Assembly: GCA_031282385.1 (NCBI GenBank)
Contig: JAITDV010000036.1
Coordinates: 1 to 14,422 of the forward strand
DNA from: Planctomycetaceae bacterium
Lineage (GTDB): Bacteria > Planctomycetota > Planctomycetia > Pirellulales > Thermoguttaceae
Direction of reading: 5' to 3'
DNA: 14,422 bases
Under the pieces are notes generated by a model, which made no database searches, was not told the DNA's origin, and worked only from the letters and a program-made list of their open reading frames with translations. Each line of letters opens with the position of its first letter. Position 1 is the stretch's first letter. The translations under genes were made by a program, and so were the position numbers. Below, piece after piece: positions 13,736 to 14,422 of the stretch.

Positions 13736-14203
13736 ATGAAAAATAATTTATTTTTATTGTTTAAAAAGATTTTCCTGTCAATTACAGTTTCGTTATTTGT
13801 CTATTGCGAGTTCTCAAGTTTTTCTTTTGCCCAAGTTGTGAGTAATTCTTATTCCGTCAAAAACGAAACTAAATCGGTTACAGGTAAAAAGTCCGAAAAA
13901 AAATTGACTTCCGCAATCCTACAAAATAAACTCTACGCCAAGACTGATGATGATATTGCGTATTGCGATTTTGTTATTAGTTGTTACCAAAACGGAACAA
14001 TCCCGGCACGAGTCTTACACTTCGCATTCAACAACGCATTGACCGCCGAACAAAATCAACGCTTCATAAGATTTCAGAAAAATTTGGAATATATTTGCAA
14101 ACATGAAAAAATAAATTTGAAAAACGACAAAAGAAAAAAAACTGATAACAGAGCAAATTTTTTGTTATTCAATATTCCAAAACCGACGTTTTTACGTTTC
14201 TAA
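13736..14203 (+). CDS. Small secreted protein of unknown function
   Basis: A 155-residue protein that I do not recognise. Residues 1-32 form a good Sec signal peptide: Lys at 2, 10 and 11, a hydrophobic run from 13 to 23, and likely cleavage after SFSFA before Gln33. The mature part starts with a Lys/Ser/Thr-rich stretch (38-58). A more ordered segment follows (~60-125) with KTDDDIAYCDFVISCYQNG, IPARVLHFAFNNAL and RFIRFQKNLEYICKHEK. It contains Cys77, Cys83 and Cys121. The tail is basic. A modest AGG lies five bases before the ATG. It is the only plus-strand protein gene here. Its TAA stop lies in the left end of a degraded foldback element, so the original C-terminus may have been longer. 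Confidence 0.7.
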   Translation: MKNNLFLLFKKIFLSITVSLFVYCEFSSFSFAQVVSNSYSVKNETKSVTGKKSEKKLTSAILQNKLYAKTDDDIAYCDFVISCYQNGTIPARVLHFAFNNALTAEQNQRFIRFQKNLEYICKHEKINLKNDKRKKTDNRANFLLFNIPKPTFLRF

Positions 14204-14290
14204 ATTGTTCACACTTGAGCTTTCGGTAATTTTTTTGTAAGTTTATTTATCTGAAAGTCTGCTTTTATTTATTTCGTTTTTTAAGATAGT
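14200..14290 (+). repeat. Degraded foldback element at the 3' end of the secreted-protein gene
   Basis: TCTAAATTGTTCACACTTGA matches the left end of the forward copies, and GTTTATTTATCTGAAAGTCT plus GCTTTTA matches the core. The right end is not recognisable. The TAA at 14201-14203 corresponds to the TAA in the TTTTAAAC left end of other copies. Confidence 0.6.
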
Positions 14291-14422
14291 GTTAATTTTG
14301 GTAACTATTTAGTCGTCCCTGAAAAAGTCTTTTTGTTGTTTTAATGGTAGCCAACTTGTTCGCGGCGAGTTCGTTTGAGCATCTGAATGGGGACTCCTTG
14401 TCAATTAATTTTGATAATAGAC

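Overview
The window is an AT-rich, gene-sparse stretch from a motile, Gram-negative-type bacterium. Evidence for motility is a cheR-cheB pair with cheD nearby. A stand-alone Aas-type acyl ligase, an AMMECR1-Memo fusion protein, tRNAs without encoded CCA, and an AAA-ATPase-like/PD-(D/E)XK protein of a kind common in gut bacteria would all fit a low-GC planctomycete or similar gut-associated lineage. That placement is inference; no rRNA or ribosomal protein gene is present to test it.

Layout from left to right. Positions 14-120 hold a foldback repeat. Positions 169-2217 (minus) encode an AMMECR1-Memo fusion. Positions 2218-3150 are noncoding and carry a gene-start remnant and one copy of a ~260 bp repeat. 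Positions 3151-4791 (minus) encode an AMP-forming acyl ligase. Positions 4792-5618 hold three different repeat elements end to end. Positions 5619-6599 (minus) encode a soluble histidine kinase, divergent from tRNA-Gly(CCC) at 6620-6690. Positions 6911-8479 (minus) encode the AAA-ATPase-like/nuclease-fold protein. Then come cheD (8768-9274), cheB (9737-10789) and cheR (10813-11664), all minus. The last ~2.7 kb is almost all noncoding: many foldback repeats, tRNA-Cys(GCA), a GC-rich hairpin pair, and one small secreted-protein gene (13736-14203, plus).

How the genes work together. CheR (methyltransferase), CheB (methylesterase/deamidase) and CheD (deamidase) form the adaptation module of chemotaxis. 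CheA, CheW and the receptors must lie elsewhere. The other genes look like independent single-gene units.

The most unusual content is the repeats. At least seven near-complete and several partial copies of a ~107 bp foldback element occur in intergenic DNA, with ends of the type ACTGTTCACACT / AGTACGAACAGT and a central hairpin around TTACCTATCGG. One copy is rebuilt as a long palindrome of two right ends. The right end contains a promoter-like sequence that faces tRNA-Cys and the AAA-ATPase gene. Two further MITE-like families are also present. One of these has inverted copies that bracket the acyl ligase gene.
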